Below, one piece after another: positions 39,924 through 50,069 of a stretch of DNA of 64,000 bases. This DNA is from Chitinophaga sp. 180180018-3 (GTDB lineage Bacteria; Bacteroidota; Bacteroidia; Chitinophagales; Chitinophagaceae). Location: the NCBI RefSeq assembly GCF_037893185.1, contig NZ_CP140772.1, positions 7,432,001 to 7,496,000 of the forward strand, written 5' to 3'. The stretch's first letter is position 1. Every line of letters begins with the position of its first letter. The notes beneath the pieces were generated by a model. The model saw nothing but the letters and a program-made list of their open reading frames with translations, was not told the origin of the DNA and did no database searches. The translations under genes and the position numbers were made by a program.

Positions 39924-42368
39924 CTAGAACGGGTATCCGATCGCAATATTCAGGATCAGGTTCTTCTTTCGCCAATCAGGATCGCCGAAATTGATTTTGT
40001 TGATGACCCATTTTTCGTTGTCAGGAAGATAGGGTATGCGCAATGGTGTGGCCAGATCCAGTCGTACTACCACTATTGAGGCATCTATTCGAAGACCGAG
40101 ACCCGCGCCTACGGCGATATCTTTATAAAAAGTGTTGAACTTGAATTTGCTGCCGGGTTTGTCGGGAACATCTTTTTGAAGCCAGATATTACCTGCATCA
40201 ACGAAAGCTGCAACGTTAAATACGCTTGCAACGTGTATGCGCAGTTCTGAATTGAATTCCAGTTTAATGTCACCGGCTTCGTTAGCCAGCAGGGCGGAAG
40301 TATCCACTGCTTTATTATGGTAAGAACCGGGGCCCAGCGTACGAGCCCTGAAGGCCCTGATACTGCTGCTTCCACCGGTGAAGAACTGTTTTACGAATGG
40401 CAGCGTGGCAGAGTTGCCATAAGGCAAACCATATCCCAGCAACAGGCGGTTAACCCATTGTTTGCCATTGCCTATTTTCCAATAGTGGCGGCCTTCGAGC
40501 GTAAGCTTTTCGTATTGAGCGAAGGAATTGCCGAGTATGGTACGTTGTCCGGTATCATTTTTAGGAACGAACAATCCGGCCAGATTACCGGATATATCGA
40601 TGTTACCACTGAGATAGAAGCTATGTATACGATTGGGGTGCTGATTGTTGTAGGTGATGGTGTAGTTACCACCCAGGATGAATTGTTTTTCTATAGCAGC
40701 TCTTTGGCTTGGATCGTTCAGCAGTATGCTGTCGTATTTGGAAGTTGTTCTGGTCGGCAATACATAAGTAACTGCTACCGGAGCAAAGATGTGGCTGAGG
40801 TATTGTGTTTTTTGCCACAGATACTGCAGCTGCAGCGTATATGCGTTCAGGTTATACATGTCGGCCCGGCTGTATAGTTCATAACTGGCGCTGATACGGG
40901 TCTTGGGCACATAAGGTGTTCGGATATTAAGTCCACGGAACGGCGTCAGGAACCGGGGAAAGGTAACGGCCACTTCAGCTCCGAGGGAATATGAATTACT
41001 TCCTCCGGCGCTGTTATTACCTGTTTGCCATTCCATTCCTCCACTCAGGCCTATCTCCAGCAATGATGCTGAATGGAGCCAGTTGCGGTTCTTGGCCGTT
41101 ATTTTCACTTCAGAACCAATAAACCCGTTGGATTTGGAGGTGCCTCGTAACTCTGTTTGTAATGAACGACGTTTATAGGGAGTAAGATAAAATTTGGCGT
41201 CCAGCCATCCACTATCGAGAGAGAGGCTGTTATTTACCATTGCGCGGTAATTGACGGTTTGCAGGCTGTCGCGCCCATTCCTGCCCGGCGTTTTGCTGGT
41301 GGGCAGCTGGCTGGGGCTGGTTCCCACGATATTGTGAACGGAAGTATCCCTCACCGGCGAAAACTGACCTTTGACAAATTTAAATACCCCAAGATTGATC
41401 AGCCTTTGTAAGGTGATGTTGTGGGAGCTCAGGCGGTAAAGGCTGTCCGGCCGGAGAAAAACGGACCGGTCGAAAGCACTGCGCTTAAATCGTTTTACAG
41501 AATCAATGATGTAAATACCCTTGTACATTACCGGTGTACCGAGTGTTGATGCAGAGTCGTTATCCAATGAATAGTCTGGGAAAAGCGAGATGTCGTGCAT
41601 TCTGTAAGGCCGTAGTGCGAGCAAAGGCGTATTGTCTTTTATCTTCACATACAAATTCACCTTACCCATCTTATTACTATCGGCCTGTACAAGCAGGTAA
41701 TCTGGTGTGAAGTAGTAATATCCCTGTTCTTTCAGAACTGCGTGTATACGTTCCCGTTCGGCCGTTATGGAATCAAGGGAATAGGGCTCTCCTTCTATCA
41801 GGGAGCTTTCATCTCTGGTGGCCAGAACGGATTTACCAATGGCGCTGCTATCGGTAATATAGGTAACGCTTTTGATCGTATAGCGATGATTGGGGGTGGC
41901 GGTGTAAATAACAGCGGCTTTTTTACGGCCGGTTTTTTTTACAGCAGCAGTTACTTCCGATTGAAAGTATCCATGGTCTATCAGTGAGCCCTGGAGGATT
42001 TTAGAAGTATAGTCGGGTTTTGCCTGGCTCAGTAACACCGGAGGCTCTCCCCATTTTTTTCTCAGGAGGTAGTTAAGGCCTTTTCCTCTGGGCTCTTTGC
42101 CCATATTATACAGCCATAGCTTAATGGGCATGCCCAGGAATTTCCTGTTCCGGTTAGGCCGGATCTTTTTGTTAAGTCCTTCAACGAGCGAGCTGTAGTC
42201 TTTGGGTTTCTTTCTGGTAACAGTATCGTTGATCCATTTCACCTCACTACCTGTATATAACCGGTCGCCCTCCGGAACAGTACGGGTAGTACTGCAGGAG
42301 CTGATCGCCAGGTATACCAGGCAGAGTATGATAGTGTTTATGATGATATAGTTATTTGCTCTTCGCAT
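39924..42368 (-). CDS. BamA/TamA-family outer-membrane protein
   Basis: 814 residues from the MRRANNYI start at 42368; longer starts overlap tamB more and would mask the lipoprotein signal. A lipobox-like LAISSC follows the hydrophobic N-terminus. POTRA-like modules (about 120-380) precede a C-terminal 16-strand Omp85 barrel (FTGGSSSIRAFRARTLGPGSYH; the final residues end NIAIGYPF). The Phe-ended barrel and the position directly after tamB, overlapping it by 17 bp, point to a TamA-like role with TamB in outer-membrane assembly. Confidence 0.9.
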   Translation of the reverse strand: MRRANNYIIINTIILCLVYLAISSCSTTRTVPEGDRLYTGSEVKWINDTVTRKKPKDYSSLVEGLNKKIRPNRNRKFLGMPIKLWLYNMGKEPRGKGLNYLLRKKWGEPPVLLSQAKPDYTSKILQGSLIDHGYFQSEVTAAVKKTGRKKAAVIYTATPNHRYTIKSVTYITDSSAIGKSVLATRDESSLIEGEPYSLDSITAERERIHAVLKEQGYYYFTPDYLLVQADSNKMGKVNLYVKIKDNTPLLALRPYRMHDISLFPDYSLDNDSASTLGTPVMYKGIYIIDSVKRFKRSAFDRSVFLRPDSLYRLSSHNITLQRLINLGVFKFVKGQFSPVRDTSVHNIVGTSPSQLPTSKTPGRNGRDSLQTVNYRAMVNNSLSLDSGWLDAKFYLTPYKRRSLQTELRGTSKSNGFIGSEVKITAKNRNWLHSASLLEIGLSGGMEWQTGNNSAGGSNSYSLGAEVAVTFPRFLTPFRGLNIRTPYVPKTRISASYELYSRADMYNLNAYTLQLQYLWQKTQYLSHIFAPVAVTYVLPTRTTSKYDSILLNDPSQRAAIEKQFILGGNYTITYNNQHPNRIHSFYLSGNIDISGNLAGLFVPKNDTGQRTILGNSFAQYEKLTLEGRHYWKIGNGKQWVNRLLLGYGLPYGNSATLPFVKQFFTGGSSSIRAFRARTLGPGSYHNKAVDTSALLANEAGDIKLEFNSELRIHVASVFNVAAFVDAGNIWLQKDVPDKPGSKFKFNTFYKDIAVGAGLGLRIDASIVVVRLDLATPLRIPYLPDNEKWVINKINFGDPDWRKKNLILNIAIGYPF

Positions 42369-45300
42369 CAGGTGTTGCTGAATTTTTATTTGTCTTCTTA
42401 TTATCACGTAACCGGTCTTTCTTCTTATCTGATTTGGAACGTTGCAGAATTTCCCGGAATTCATCATAGTCCATCACCAAAGCGAAGGCAACGCCGGTTT
42501 CTACCACCTGGCCCTGAATCACCATCTGGCCATCATTACGTTGATATACCCTGATTCTGTAGCGACCATCCCTGGTAAGTTTGTATTCTACTGAAATATC
42601 GCCTATCAGAGAGCTGGCATTTTGCTGATTCCCCTGCAGCATGATATTGGAGCCAACGGAAACGGATAAACGATCATTGAACAGTTGCTTGGATGCTCCG
42701 ATATTCAGATTGGTGCTTTCCTGTGCAGAACCGGAAGAGTAATCTTCTTTATTCTGAAGATCAAAATTCAGGTCCACTCCTTTGATCAGGTTTCCGGCGA
42801 GGTTGTTGAGTTGCTGAGAGAGGATTTTACTAACACTGTTTTTGGCTGCCTGCCCTACCCCGCCTCCGGTTCCGCCGCTCAGTGTGCTCATCGGATCGTC
42901 GGGGACAAAGGTGTTCAGCACCAGTAGCCCCATTACCTGTTTATTCAATTCAGATGTGCTCTGGTTGATTTGTTTCAGGCGATTATAAGGGGTACCGTTT
43001 AGCGTGTTCCTGTCTTTTTCCGGCAAATCAAGACGGAAGCTGATATCGGGTTTCAGCAGGCTGCCTTTGATCATCAGGTAAACAAGAAATGGCATGCGCT
43101 GTTTGTACATATTCTGTTGGTCAGCAGGCTTGCCTTGTATCTGACCAGCCACAAGGTCGTAGGCTGGCGCATTCACCGTGTATTTGGCGGTAATATCGAG
43201 GTCGGCGGAGGTGGCATCCCCGTTGAAGGAAATAAAGCTTCCTTTCTCGATATCAAAGGAGCGTTTGATCAGTTGATTAAGCGACATTTCATATTTCCCT
43301 TCGGAAATTTCGTAACGTCCTGTCAGACTGAGTTTACTACTGGGATCCAGTGTTGCATTAATACTGGCCGTTCCCTTTGCCTGTACATAGTCCCCGTTCT
43401 GTGCATCAATGACAATCTTGATAACAGATTCCGGCGTGATGTCGAGGTTTCCGGAGAGGAACATCCCTTTCAGGCGGGTGGTTTTATATTTCAGGCTGTC
43501 TTGCCGGGCCAGCAGCGCAGAGTCTACCGGTTTGGACATATCCACGAATTCCACGATACCTTCCCTGTTGGCAAGGCTTGGCTCGTCCTGCGGAAGTATC
43601 ATGGTGACGCTGGATTTATCGCGTAGTTTCACGGCAGCGTCGATTCTCGGGAGATCGAGGGTACCACGTACTTTTATTTTGCTATCGATGAATGCCGGCC
43701 CATAAACCCACTGATCGGGGTTTTGTTGCTTGCCGAGTGCCATGAAATTATTGGCGGTTACGTCCAGGTTGAAACGGTAGTTGGTGAAGTCCTTAGAGTT
43801 GATGCGGCCGTTCACTACCAGTTCGTTATTAAGACTGTCGGCGATGACAAGGTTGTTCAGCTGAATACCTTTTTCGTCGATCACAATATTTTCATCGGGC
43901 AAGTGCAGGGTACTGCCAATCATGTTGACCATGGCAGCTGCTTTGTTGAAATGCAGATTACCAGTAACGCGAGGGGCTGAAGTGGTCCCTGAAATATTGA
44001 ACTGGCCGTCGGCGCTTCCCGACATATTAGACAGGCTACCCATTGTAAACGGCTCCATCACTCCCATATTGAGGTGGTTGATGTTGAGCAGGGCATTGAT
44101 GGTGCTGTCGTAAGTACCATCTACCTTAATATCATTTCCATATCCTTCCAGTCCGGCAAGGAGTTTATATTGATCGGGTGAGCTATTATCAACGCTGGCG
44201 TTGAGGGTGCCCATGTGCTTGTTCCTTACCACAAGGCTGTCTACTTTCAGCACTGCATGAACGAGCGGAGACTGGTTCCAGTTATGTACGGTGGCGTCGG
44301 CATTGAGGATACCGTTTGCCAGCAGGGTATCGGTAGCCAGCAGGCCGGTGATGGTCGATAATTTGAAGTTGCTGATATTGGCCAGCAACGCGGGTACTGA
44401 GCTGGAATCGGGCCGGGTGGACACCTGTATTGCCTGATCGCCATGTGAAATTTTGATATTGGCGGTATCCGGAGCCCCGTTCCTGATGCGCAACACATTA
44501 TTGCCGGCAACGGTCCAGGTTTGTTTATTCAACAGCAGTCCGGGTTTCAGCGAGAGCTGCATTACGTTGTCTTTCAGGAAGGAAAACAGGCCACCCAGTT
44601 TGTATTTAGCCTGCCGGTTTTCATCGTCCAGCAGGAGATCGAAATCAACCACTCCTGTGCTGGCATTGGCTTTCAGCAGGGTGTGCTGCAGCGGGAACGA
44701 CGGATGATGCATACGGGCGAGCGACACGTACGATTGTATGGAAGTATCTCTGATGCGTGTAAACATCCGCAGACTGTCTATTTGCAGGGAGTCGTAACTG
44801 ATTCGGGCAACGGCCGCATTCACCAGGAGCAGGCTGCTGTCGCTGTTCAACCTGCCGGAGGTAACCAGTGGCACGTCCATCCGGAGCGCGGGGAACAGTG
44901 CCTGCAGGCTTTTCGGCCATAATAAAGAAGCATTCCAGCGTAATATTTGTCCGCCGGGAACACTTACCACCCGGGATGAATCTTCCGGCATCAACGGCTT
45001 ATTGATAATATTGCTGAAAGCAGTACCAATCTTTGTATAATTCATCTGGCCGCTGGCATTCAGCGAGCCAAGGGGACTTAGTAATGTTATATATTGCTGG
45101 TCGCTATAGCTTGCGGTGAGCGAGATGCTATCAAGCGGAAACTCCTTCTCCCTCGTTGTAATTTTGCAGTTGGTGAGAAAGGCATTTCCGCTGATCTGTT
45201 CTGGCGCAATGGTACTGAAATCTGCAACGAAGTTCCCTTTCAGCGACATTGGCTCTGAATACCAGTGGGTGGCAAACAGGTCTGCTTTGGCCAGGTCCAT

Positions 45301-47427
45301 GTTTACTTTAAGGTTCCTGATGGTACTGTCGGGCAGCTGGCCGCTGATATCAAAGTTGGCGTTGATGCTGGTATCTGCGCTTTCTCCCTGTACATGAAAA
45401 TCTCCTCTGTTAATGCCGGCAATGATGTTTACATCATGGTAGGTGTAGGCATTATAATGTGCTTCATCCAGCTGTACGGCAGCTTTAGCTGTCATCTGTT
45501 TTAGCGTATACCCCTGACCGTTAGCCATCAGTTTTCCGGCCACCCAGCCAAGCGTAGTATCATACAGCATAGCGCCAGGGTTGGCACGGAAGTATGGTAT
45601 GCTGATGGTATAGCTACTGCGTATACTGTCGGTGATATTGACGAGATGTGCATCCAGATTGGCCTGGACATATTCGCTTTTTAACTGCAGTTGAGTGACA
45701 AGGTCTTTCATATCACCGCGGAACATCCCGGTGATAAGCATATCTTCCGGTATCCGGGGGGTATCCGGTAAAGTTCCCGCTGGTAGCCAGGCCCGCAGCG
45801 GTTTATTGCCGGTTTGTATGTAGAGATTTGGCAGATTGGCGCTGAACTGATTAGGATCGGTGGCATGCTGTACCTGGCTTTCGTCGGCTTTTATGATGTT
45901 GCCGTTATGGTCATTAAGATACAGTTGTTTGATATTGAGCGTACCCAGTGTTCCTTTCAGTATAGCCGACAGCGTTAGTTCCTTATCCCAGAGCGGGGCA
46001 AATGATTTGTTTTTCCTGGCATCCGGAACAAAGGGCAGCCACTCTCCCAGTGCAACATGAACAGAGTCGAGGCTGGCATCCAGTCCGAGCTGATCCAGGT
46101 TATCGGCAATGCCGGACCAGGAGGGAACTGTAACGATAATCTGTTTTCGGAATGTACTTTTATTTGTTTGTAGCAAGAAGTTTTTGAGGGCCAGCATATG
46201 CGGTGTAAAAAGCACATCCATATTTGCTTTCCTGATGGCAAACCCAGATCGCTCGCTGGCAGTAAGCGACTTAATATGAACGGCAGTACTGTCTGGTTTA
46301 TATCGGAGGTTAGCGATTTTGCTGGCGAAGCTGGTCAGCAGCAGGTGATTGTAGTCGGGATCAGGGCCGGCGGCTTTGGGAGCCGGACCATTGTCGTAGC
46401 GCAAGGCGATGTGGTCCAGATTTACCAGGTTGGCGAATACCTGCCAGGTATTCGGAGTGGTATCTTTTGGGATGGCGGGAATGGTATCTTTTGCCGGCAA
46501 CATCATCACAACACCGGTGGTGTTATTGATGGAAAGGTCGCCCACCTGTATGCGGGTAGAATCCTGATCCAGGTTGCTGTTGCGTAGCAGCAGGGAGCCA
46601 ATCCGCCAGGTGGTGGAAATACCGGAGCCTTCATCAGCATATTGGAAGCTTGAATTGTTGAGCTGTAGTTTTTTTAGCAGCAGGTGCAGCGAGGGGCTGT
46701 TGGTATCGGCGGGTGGTGGCGGAGGGGCTGCCGCAGCGGGTATACGCGGTATATATTGTTGACGGAAAAAGCCCCGCAACCCATCGAGTTTAATGCCGCG
46801 GAATGCGTATACACCGTCATCTATCAGCAGGTCGTCCGGATCAACAAAAAGATTATCCCAGGCCAGCACCGCGTTCATACCGCCTGGAGCATCCAGGTAG
46901 CTTACCCTGACATGGCGGAGGGAAATATCTTTCAGGCGGAACTGCATGGTAGTGCCCGTAGCGGGAGAAATAGTATCCGGCGTGGTAGCAGGACTTACAA
47001 AAGCGTTGATAATAAACTGATAGTTAAAAACGGAATCGGTTGGATGCCGGTAGGCATTTACAATGAGGCTATCCCACTCCAGTTTGTCTATTTTCAGTTC
47101 ATTGCCGATCAGTGAGAGCAGGTTGTAATGTACTTTGAGAGAACCGGTATAAAAGAGCGCCTGGTTGGAGGTATCGGCAACATACACATTACGAAGCTCC
47201 AGGTATTGCCACCATCTGACACGGAGATATCCAATCTGTACTTTGGTATGTAGTTTTTTTCTGAGATAACTTTCCCCCTGATCTCTCAGGTAGCTCTGGA
47301 CACCGCTCAGTTGGAGTAATAAAACAAGTATTACGGGCAGAAAGAGCACCGCAACAATTGGCCATAAAATCCATCGCCACCAGCGGCGGCGGCCCTTTTT
47401 TTCTCCTGTTTCAGCTGGTTCTGTCAC
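42352..47427 (-). CDS. tamB: TamB-like inner-membrane-anchored translocation protein
   Basis: 1691 residues. An N-terminal membrane anchor (WILWPIVAVLFLPVILVLLLQL) is followed by a very long beta-rich periplasmic chain with AsmA-like start and the DUF490 C-terminal domain (about 1380-1640: LIKGVDLNFDLQNKEDYSSG, LFNDRLSVSVGSN). TamB spans the periplasm, and with the Omp85 partner helps insert outer-membrane proteins or move phospholipids. Its 3' end overlaps the TamA-like gene, so they are co-translated. The last 20 residues are Lys/Asp-rich. Confidence 0.92.
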   Translation of the reverse strand: MTEPAETGEKKGRRRWWRWILWPIVAVLFLPVILVLLLQLSGVQSYLRDQGESYLRKKLHTKVQIGYLRVRWWQYLELRNVYVADTSNQALFYTGSLKVHYNLLSLIGNELKIDKLEWDSLIVNAYRHPTDSVFNYQFIINAFVSPATTPDTISPATGTTMQFRLKDISLRHVRVSYLDAPGGMNAVLAWDNLFVDPDDLLIDDGVYAFRGIKLDGLRGFFRQQYIPRIPAAAAPPPPPADTNSPSLHLLLKKLQLNNSSFQYADEGSGISTTWRIGSLLLRNSNLDQDSTRIQVGDLSINNTTGVVMMLPAKDTIPAIPKDTTPNTWQVFANLVNLDHIALRYDNGPAPKAAGPDPDYNHLLLTSFASKIANLRYKPDSTAVHIKSLTASERSGFAIRKANMDVLFTPHMLALKNFLLQTNKSTFRKQIIVTVPSWSGIADNLDQLGLDASLDSVHVALGEWLPFVPDARKNKSFAPLWDKELTLSAILKGTLGTLNIKQLYLNDHNGNIIKADESQVQHATDPNQFSANLPNLYIQTGNKPLRAWLPAGTLPDTPRIPEDMLITGMFRGDMKDLVTQLQLKSEYVQANLDAHLVNITDSIRSSYTISIPYFRANPGAMLYDTTLGWVAGKLMANGQGYTLKQMTAKAAVQLDEAHYNAYTYHDVNIIAGINRGDFHVQGESADTSINANFDISGQLPDSTIRNLKVNMDLAKADLFATHWYSEPMSLKGNFVADFSTIAPEQISGNAFLTNCKITTREKEFPLDSISLTASYSDQQYITLLSPLGSLNASGQMNYTKIGTAFSNIINKPLMPEDSSRVVSVPGGQILRWNASLLWPKSLQALFPALRMDVPLVTSGRLNSDSSLLLVNAAVARISYDSLQIDSLRMFTRIRDTSIQSYVSLARMHHPSFPLQHTLLKANASTGVVDFDLLLDDENRQAKYKLGGLFSFLKDNVMQLSLKPGLLLNKQTWTVAGNNVLRIRNGAPDTANIKISHGDQAIQVSTRPDSSSVPALLANISNFKLSTITGLLATDTLLANGILNADATVHNWNQSPLVHAVLKVDSLVVRNKHMGTLNASVDNSSPDQYKLLAGLEGYGNDIKVDGTYDSTINALLNINHLNMGVMEPFTMGSLSNMSGSADGQFNISGTTSAPRVTGNLHFNKAAAMVNMIGSTLHLPDENIVIDEKGIQLNNLVIADSLNNELVVNGRINSKDFTNYRFNLDVTANNFMALGKQQNPDQWVYGPAFIDSKIKVRGTLDLPRIDAAVKLRDKSSVTMILPQDEPSLANREGIVEFVDMSKPVDSALLARQDSLKYKTTRLKGMFLSGNLDITPESVIKIVIDAQNGDYVQAKGTASINATLDPSSKLSLTGRYEISEGKYEMSLNQLIKRSFDIEKGSFISFNGDATSADLDITAKYTVNAPAYDLVAGQIQGKPADQQNMYKQRMPFLVYLMIKGSLLKPDISFRLDLPEKDRNTLNGTPYNRLKQINQSTSELNKQVMGLLVLNTFVPDDPMSTLSGGTGGGVGQAAKNSVSKILSQQLNNLAGNLIKGVDLNFDLQNKEDYSSGSAQESTNLNIGASKQLFNDRLSVSVGSNIMLQGNQQNASSLIGDISVEYKLTRDGRYRIRVYQRNDGQMVIQGQVVETGVAFALVMDYDEFREILQRSKSDKKKDRLRDNKKTNKNSATPDAKSK

Positions 47428-47702
47428 TATGATGTATTACGATAGTAAATTACTTAATATAAACGCAAAAGTGTATTTATGGTTTATTTGCGGGCAGGAT
47501 AGTGCACCTGGCATTCGCCAGCGGGGTACAACAAAATCCATACCTTCGGGTAACAGGAATAAATAGTATTTGCAAGAATACATTAAATACGGTAACGGAC
47601 ACACTATTTTTTGGGTGCAGGATAAAAATGAATATGTGAAGCAGCGGTAACGGATCGTTGAAAATGGGGAGCTGTAGCAGGTTAAGAGGTAACCAAAAGA
47701 TA

Positions 47703-48329
47703 TTATTGTTTTATCACAGGTTTATTCCGTTGATTAAACCGATAGATGTAATACTCCAACTGATCTTTTTTTTCCCGGTCTGCTCTGAATTCGTCCAACA
47801 GCGTACTATCCTGGGGGAGTATATATTTACGGAGATTATAAGGGCTAAGATCCAGTATTTCACCGGTAACAATATTGAGTACTTTCTTGATGACAACAGG
47901 GGTGCTGATGTTATTAACAGTCATATCGGCCTGGTTGACATACCCGCGGGAAGGTTGCAGGCCATGTTGGGTGTAGATACAATAATAGCCGGTTTCTTCC
48001 AGTTTATTTAGCCCGTTGTCTTTTATATAGATATTTTTTCCATCACAGAATCCCCAGTACTTTTTCACTTTATGTTCCTGGCCGGAGGCGTCCCGGAGAA
48101 TGAGCTCATTCCTGTTGGCGAGCAGGTATATCTGTGCAGCAGTGCTACGGTCTTTAATCAGAAGGTCGCCTTCTTCAGATGGGTTATTGGTCTGAAACTC
48201 TTCAAATGTTTTGTATAGTCCCTTTTTCAGCCTGGAAGCTTCGGTGATGAGCACCGGTTGCCGCACCGTTTGTGCGGCGGAAGAGAGCACAAACAACAGC
48301 AAACACCAAAGACACAACATTTGTTTCAT
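47703..48329 (-). CDS. Secreted hypothetical protein, paralogue of the 54948 gene
   Basis: 208 residues with a signal peptide (MKQMLCLWCLLLFVLSSAAQ). The middle part has KGLYKTFEEFQTNNP, VKKYWGFCDGKNIYI and KLEETGYYCIY; the protein at 54948-56042 repeats the same order (DGVYLSYEDFLQNKP, VPQYWGVVKNGEVYKY, ERDGFGYVISSY). Both are therefore members of one secreted family with the motif Gly-hydrophobic-Tyr-x3-Asp/Glu-Phe. No known function; a Bacteroidetes-specific envelope role is a guess. Confidence 0.7.
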   Translation of the reverse strand: MKQMLCLWCLLLFVLSSAAQTVRQPVLITEASRLKKGLYKTFEEFQTNNPSEEGDLLIKDRSTAAQIYLLANRNELILRDASGQEHKVKKYWGFCDGKNIYIKDNGLNKLEETGYYCIYTQHGLQPSRGYVNQADMTVNNISTPVVIKKVLNIVTGEILDLSPYNLRKYILPQDSTLLDEFRADREKKDQLEYYIYRFNQRNKPVIKQ

Positions 48330-48448
48330 GTGAACAAATGTATCCGGTTTGAGATTGGAATGGAGCAGAAATAGCTGAATGGGCTTATTTCTTCTGCTGG
48401 CCTGATAATTATATCTCCGACTTAAACAGGAAGAGATAAAAAACTATA

Positions 48449-48468
48449 GGCCGGGTAAAAACCCGGCC
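48449..48468 (-). terminator. Terminator of gltBD
   Basis: GGCCGGGT (48449-48456), loop AAAA, ACCCGGCC (48461-48468), followed on the minus strand by TATAGTTTTTTAT. Confidence 0.8.
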
Positions 48469-48529
48469 CGGCTGAAGGTTACAACAAAATCTAAACCTGC
48501 TTATGAGAAAAATGTTAATTCATTTGATC

Positions 48530-50005
48530 TTACAACGCCATTGCCTGCAGCGAATGGTCTTTACTTTCCAGTTGAGAGCTTCCCATCAGGAATTCATCAA
48601 CTTTTCTGGCACATTCCCGTCCTTCACTGATGGCCCATACTACCAGAGACTGGCCGCGGCGCATATCTCCGGCGGTAAATACCTTCGGAATAGAAGTAAG
48701 GTAATCTTTTTCAGTGGCTTTTACATTCCCACGTTCATCTTTTTCCACTTCCAGTTGATCCAGAAGTCCGGTATGCTGCGGATGAACGAAGCCCATTGCC
48801 AGTAAAGCGAGCTCGCAGGGCAGATCCCTTTCAGAGCCAGGTACTTCAGAGAACTTTGCCGGACGGCCATCTGAACTGGAAGTCCATTCGATATCCACAA
48901 CACGTAAAGCTTTCAGATGTCCTTTATCGTCACCGATGAAAGATTTCGTCGCAATTGCCCAGTGACGGTCTGCGCCTTCTTCGTGTGAAGAAGAAGTTTT
49001 CAGGATCATCGGATAAGTTGGCCAGGGCATGAACGGAGTACGTTCTCCCGGAGGCTTAGGCAGCAATTCCAGCTGAGTGACGCTGATAGCACCATGACGG
49101 TTACTGGTTCCGACACAGTCGGAACCGGTATCTCCACCACCTATCACAATCACATTCCTGCCTGTAGCCATAATATCATGGCCATCAACGGGGAGATTAC
49201 CTACCCTTTTATTCTGCTGTTTCAGGAAATCCATTGCGTAATGAACGCCTTTCAACTCACGGCCTGCGATTGGCAGATCGCGCGGAATGGTAGATCCTCC
49301 TGCCAGTACTATAGCATTATACTCTCTCAGAAGATCGTTCGTACTAATATTAACCCCAACATTTGCATTGCACAGGAACACCACTCCTTCTTCTTCCATC
49401 AGTTTCACGCGGCGTTCTACCACCCATTTCTCCAGTTTGAAGTCGGGGATACCGTAGCGGAGAAGACCGCCAGGCGCATCATCGCGTTCGAAAACGGTTA
49501 CAGAGTGACCTGCATAGTTCAGTTGGGCAGCAGCAGCGAGCCCGGCAGGACCGGAACCGATAACAGCTACTTTTTTACCGGTACGTACCCGGGGAGTTTT
49601 AGCCTGAACGAGGCCTTTATCGAAAGCGATTTCAATAATATGTCTTTCTATTTCCTCAATAGCCACCGGCGGCTGATTAATACCCAACACACAGGCGCTT
49701 TCACAAGGAGCCGGACAAATACGGCCGGTAAATTCCGGAAAGTTATTGGTGGATGTCAGAATATCATATGCTTCTTTCCAGTCCTGGCGGTATACAGCAT
49801 CGTTAAATTCCGGAATCACGTTACCCAGCGGGCAACCGCTATGGCAAAAGGGCACGCCGCAGTTCATACAGCGGGCAGCCTGCTGATTTAATTTGTTTTC
49901 AGGGAAACGATCTACGAATTCATTGTAGTGCTTAACCCTTTCCCGGGGATCTGTTTTCCCGGGCAACTCGCGTGTAAATTCCAGGAATCCTGTAGGCTTA
50001 CCCAT
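48530..50005 (-). CDS. gltD: Glutamate synthase small subunit
   Basis: 491 residues from the MGKPTGF start at 50005. N-terminal Fe-S cysteines ([17 protein letters not shown] and [13 protein letters not shown]), FAD-binding [13 protein letters not shown] and NADPH-binding [14 protein letters not shown] are all present. Electrons pass from NADPH through FAD and Fe-S clusters to the large subunit. It lies 64 bp after gltB in the same direction, forming the gltBD operon, closed by the terminator at 48449. The C-terminal [17 protein letters not shown] is the conserved family end. Confidence 0.96.
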   Translation of the reverse strand: MGKPTGFLEFTRELPGKTDPRERVKHYNEFVDRFPENKLNQQAARCMNCGVPFCHSGCPLGNVIPEFNDAVYRQDWKEAYDILTSTNNFPEFTGRICPAPCESACVLGINQPPVAIEEIERHIIEIAFDKGLVQAKTPRVRTGKKVAVIGSGPAGLAAAAQLNYAGHSVTVFERDDAPGGLLRYGIPDFKLEKWVVERRVKLMEEEGVVFLCNANVGVNISTNDLLREYNAIVLAGGSTIPRDLPIAGRELKGVHYAMDFLKQQNKRVGNLPVDGHDIMATGRNVIVIGGGDTGSDCVGTSNRHGAISVTQLELLPKPPGERTPFMPWPTYPMILKTSSSHEEGADRHWAIATKSFIGDDKGHLKALRVVDIEWTSSSDGRPAKFSEVPGSERDLPCELALLAMGFVHPQHTGLLDQLEVEKDERGNVKATEKDYLTSIPKVFTAGDMRRGQSLVVWAISEGRECARKVDEFLMGSSQLESKDHSLQAMAL

Positions 50006-50069
50006 AATTTTCCTCCACAAGTCCCTTACCTGCAAGGGATATTTTGAATGATGAATGTTAATTTTTTTC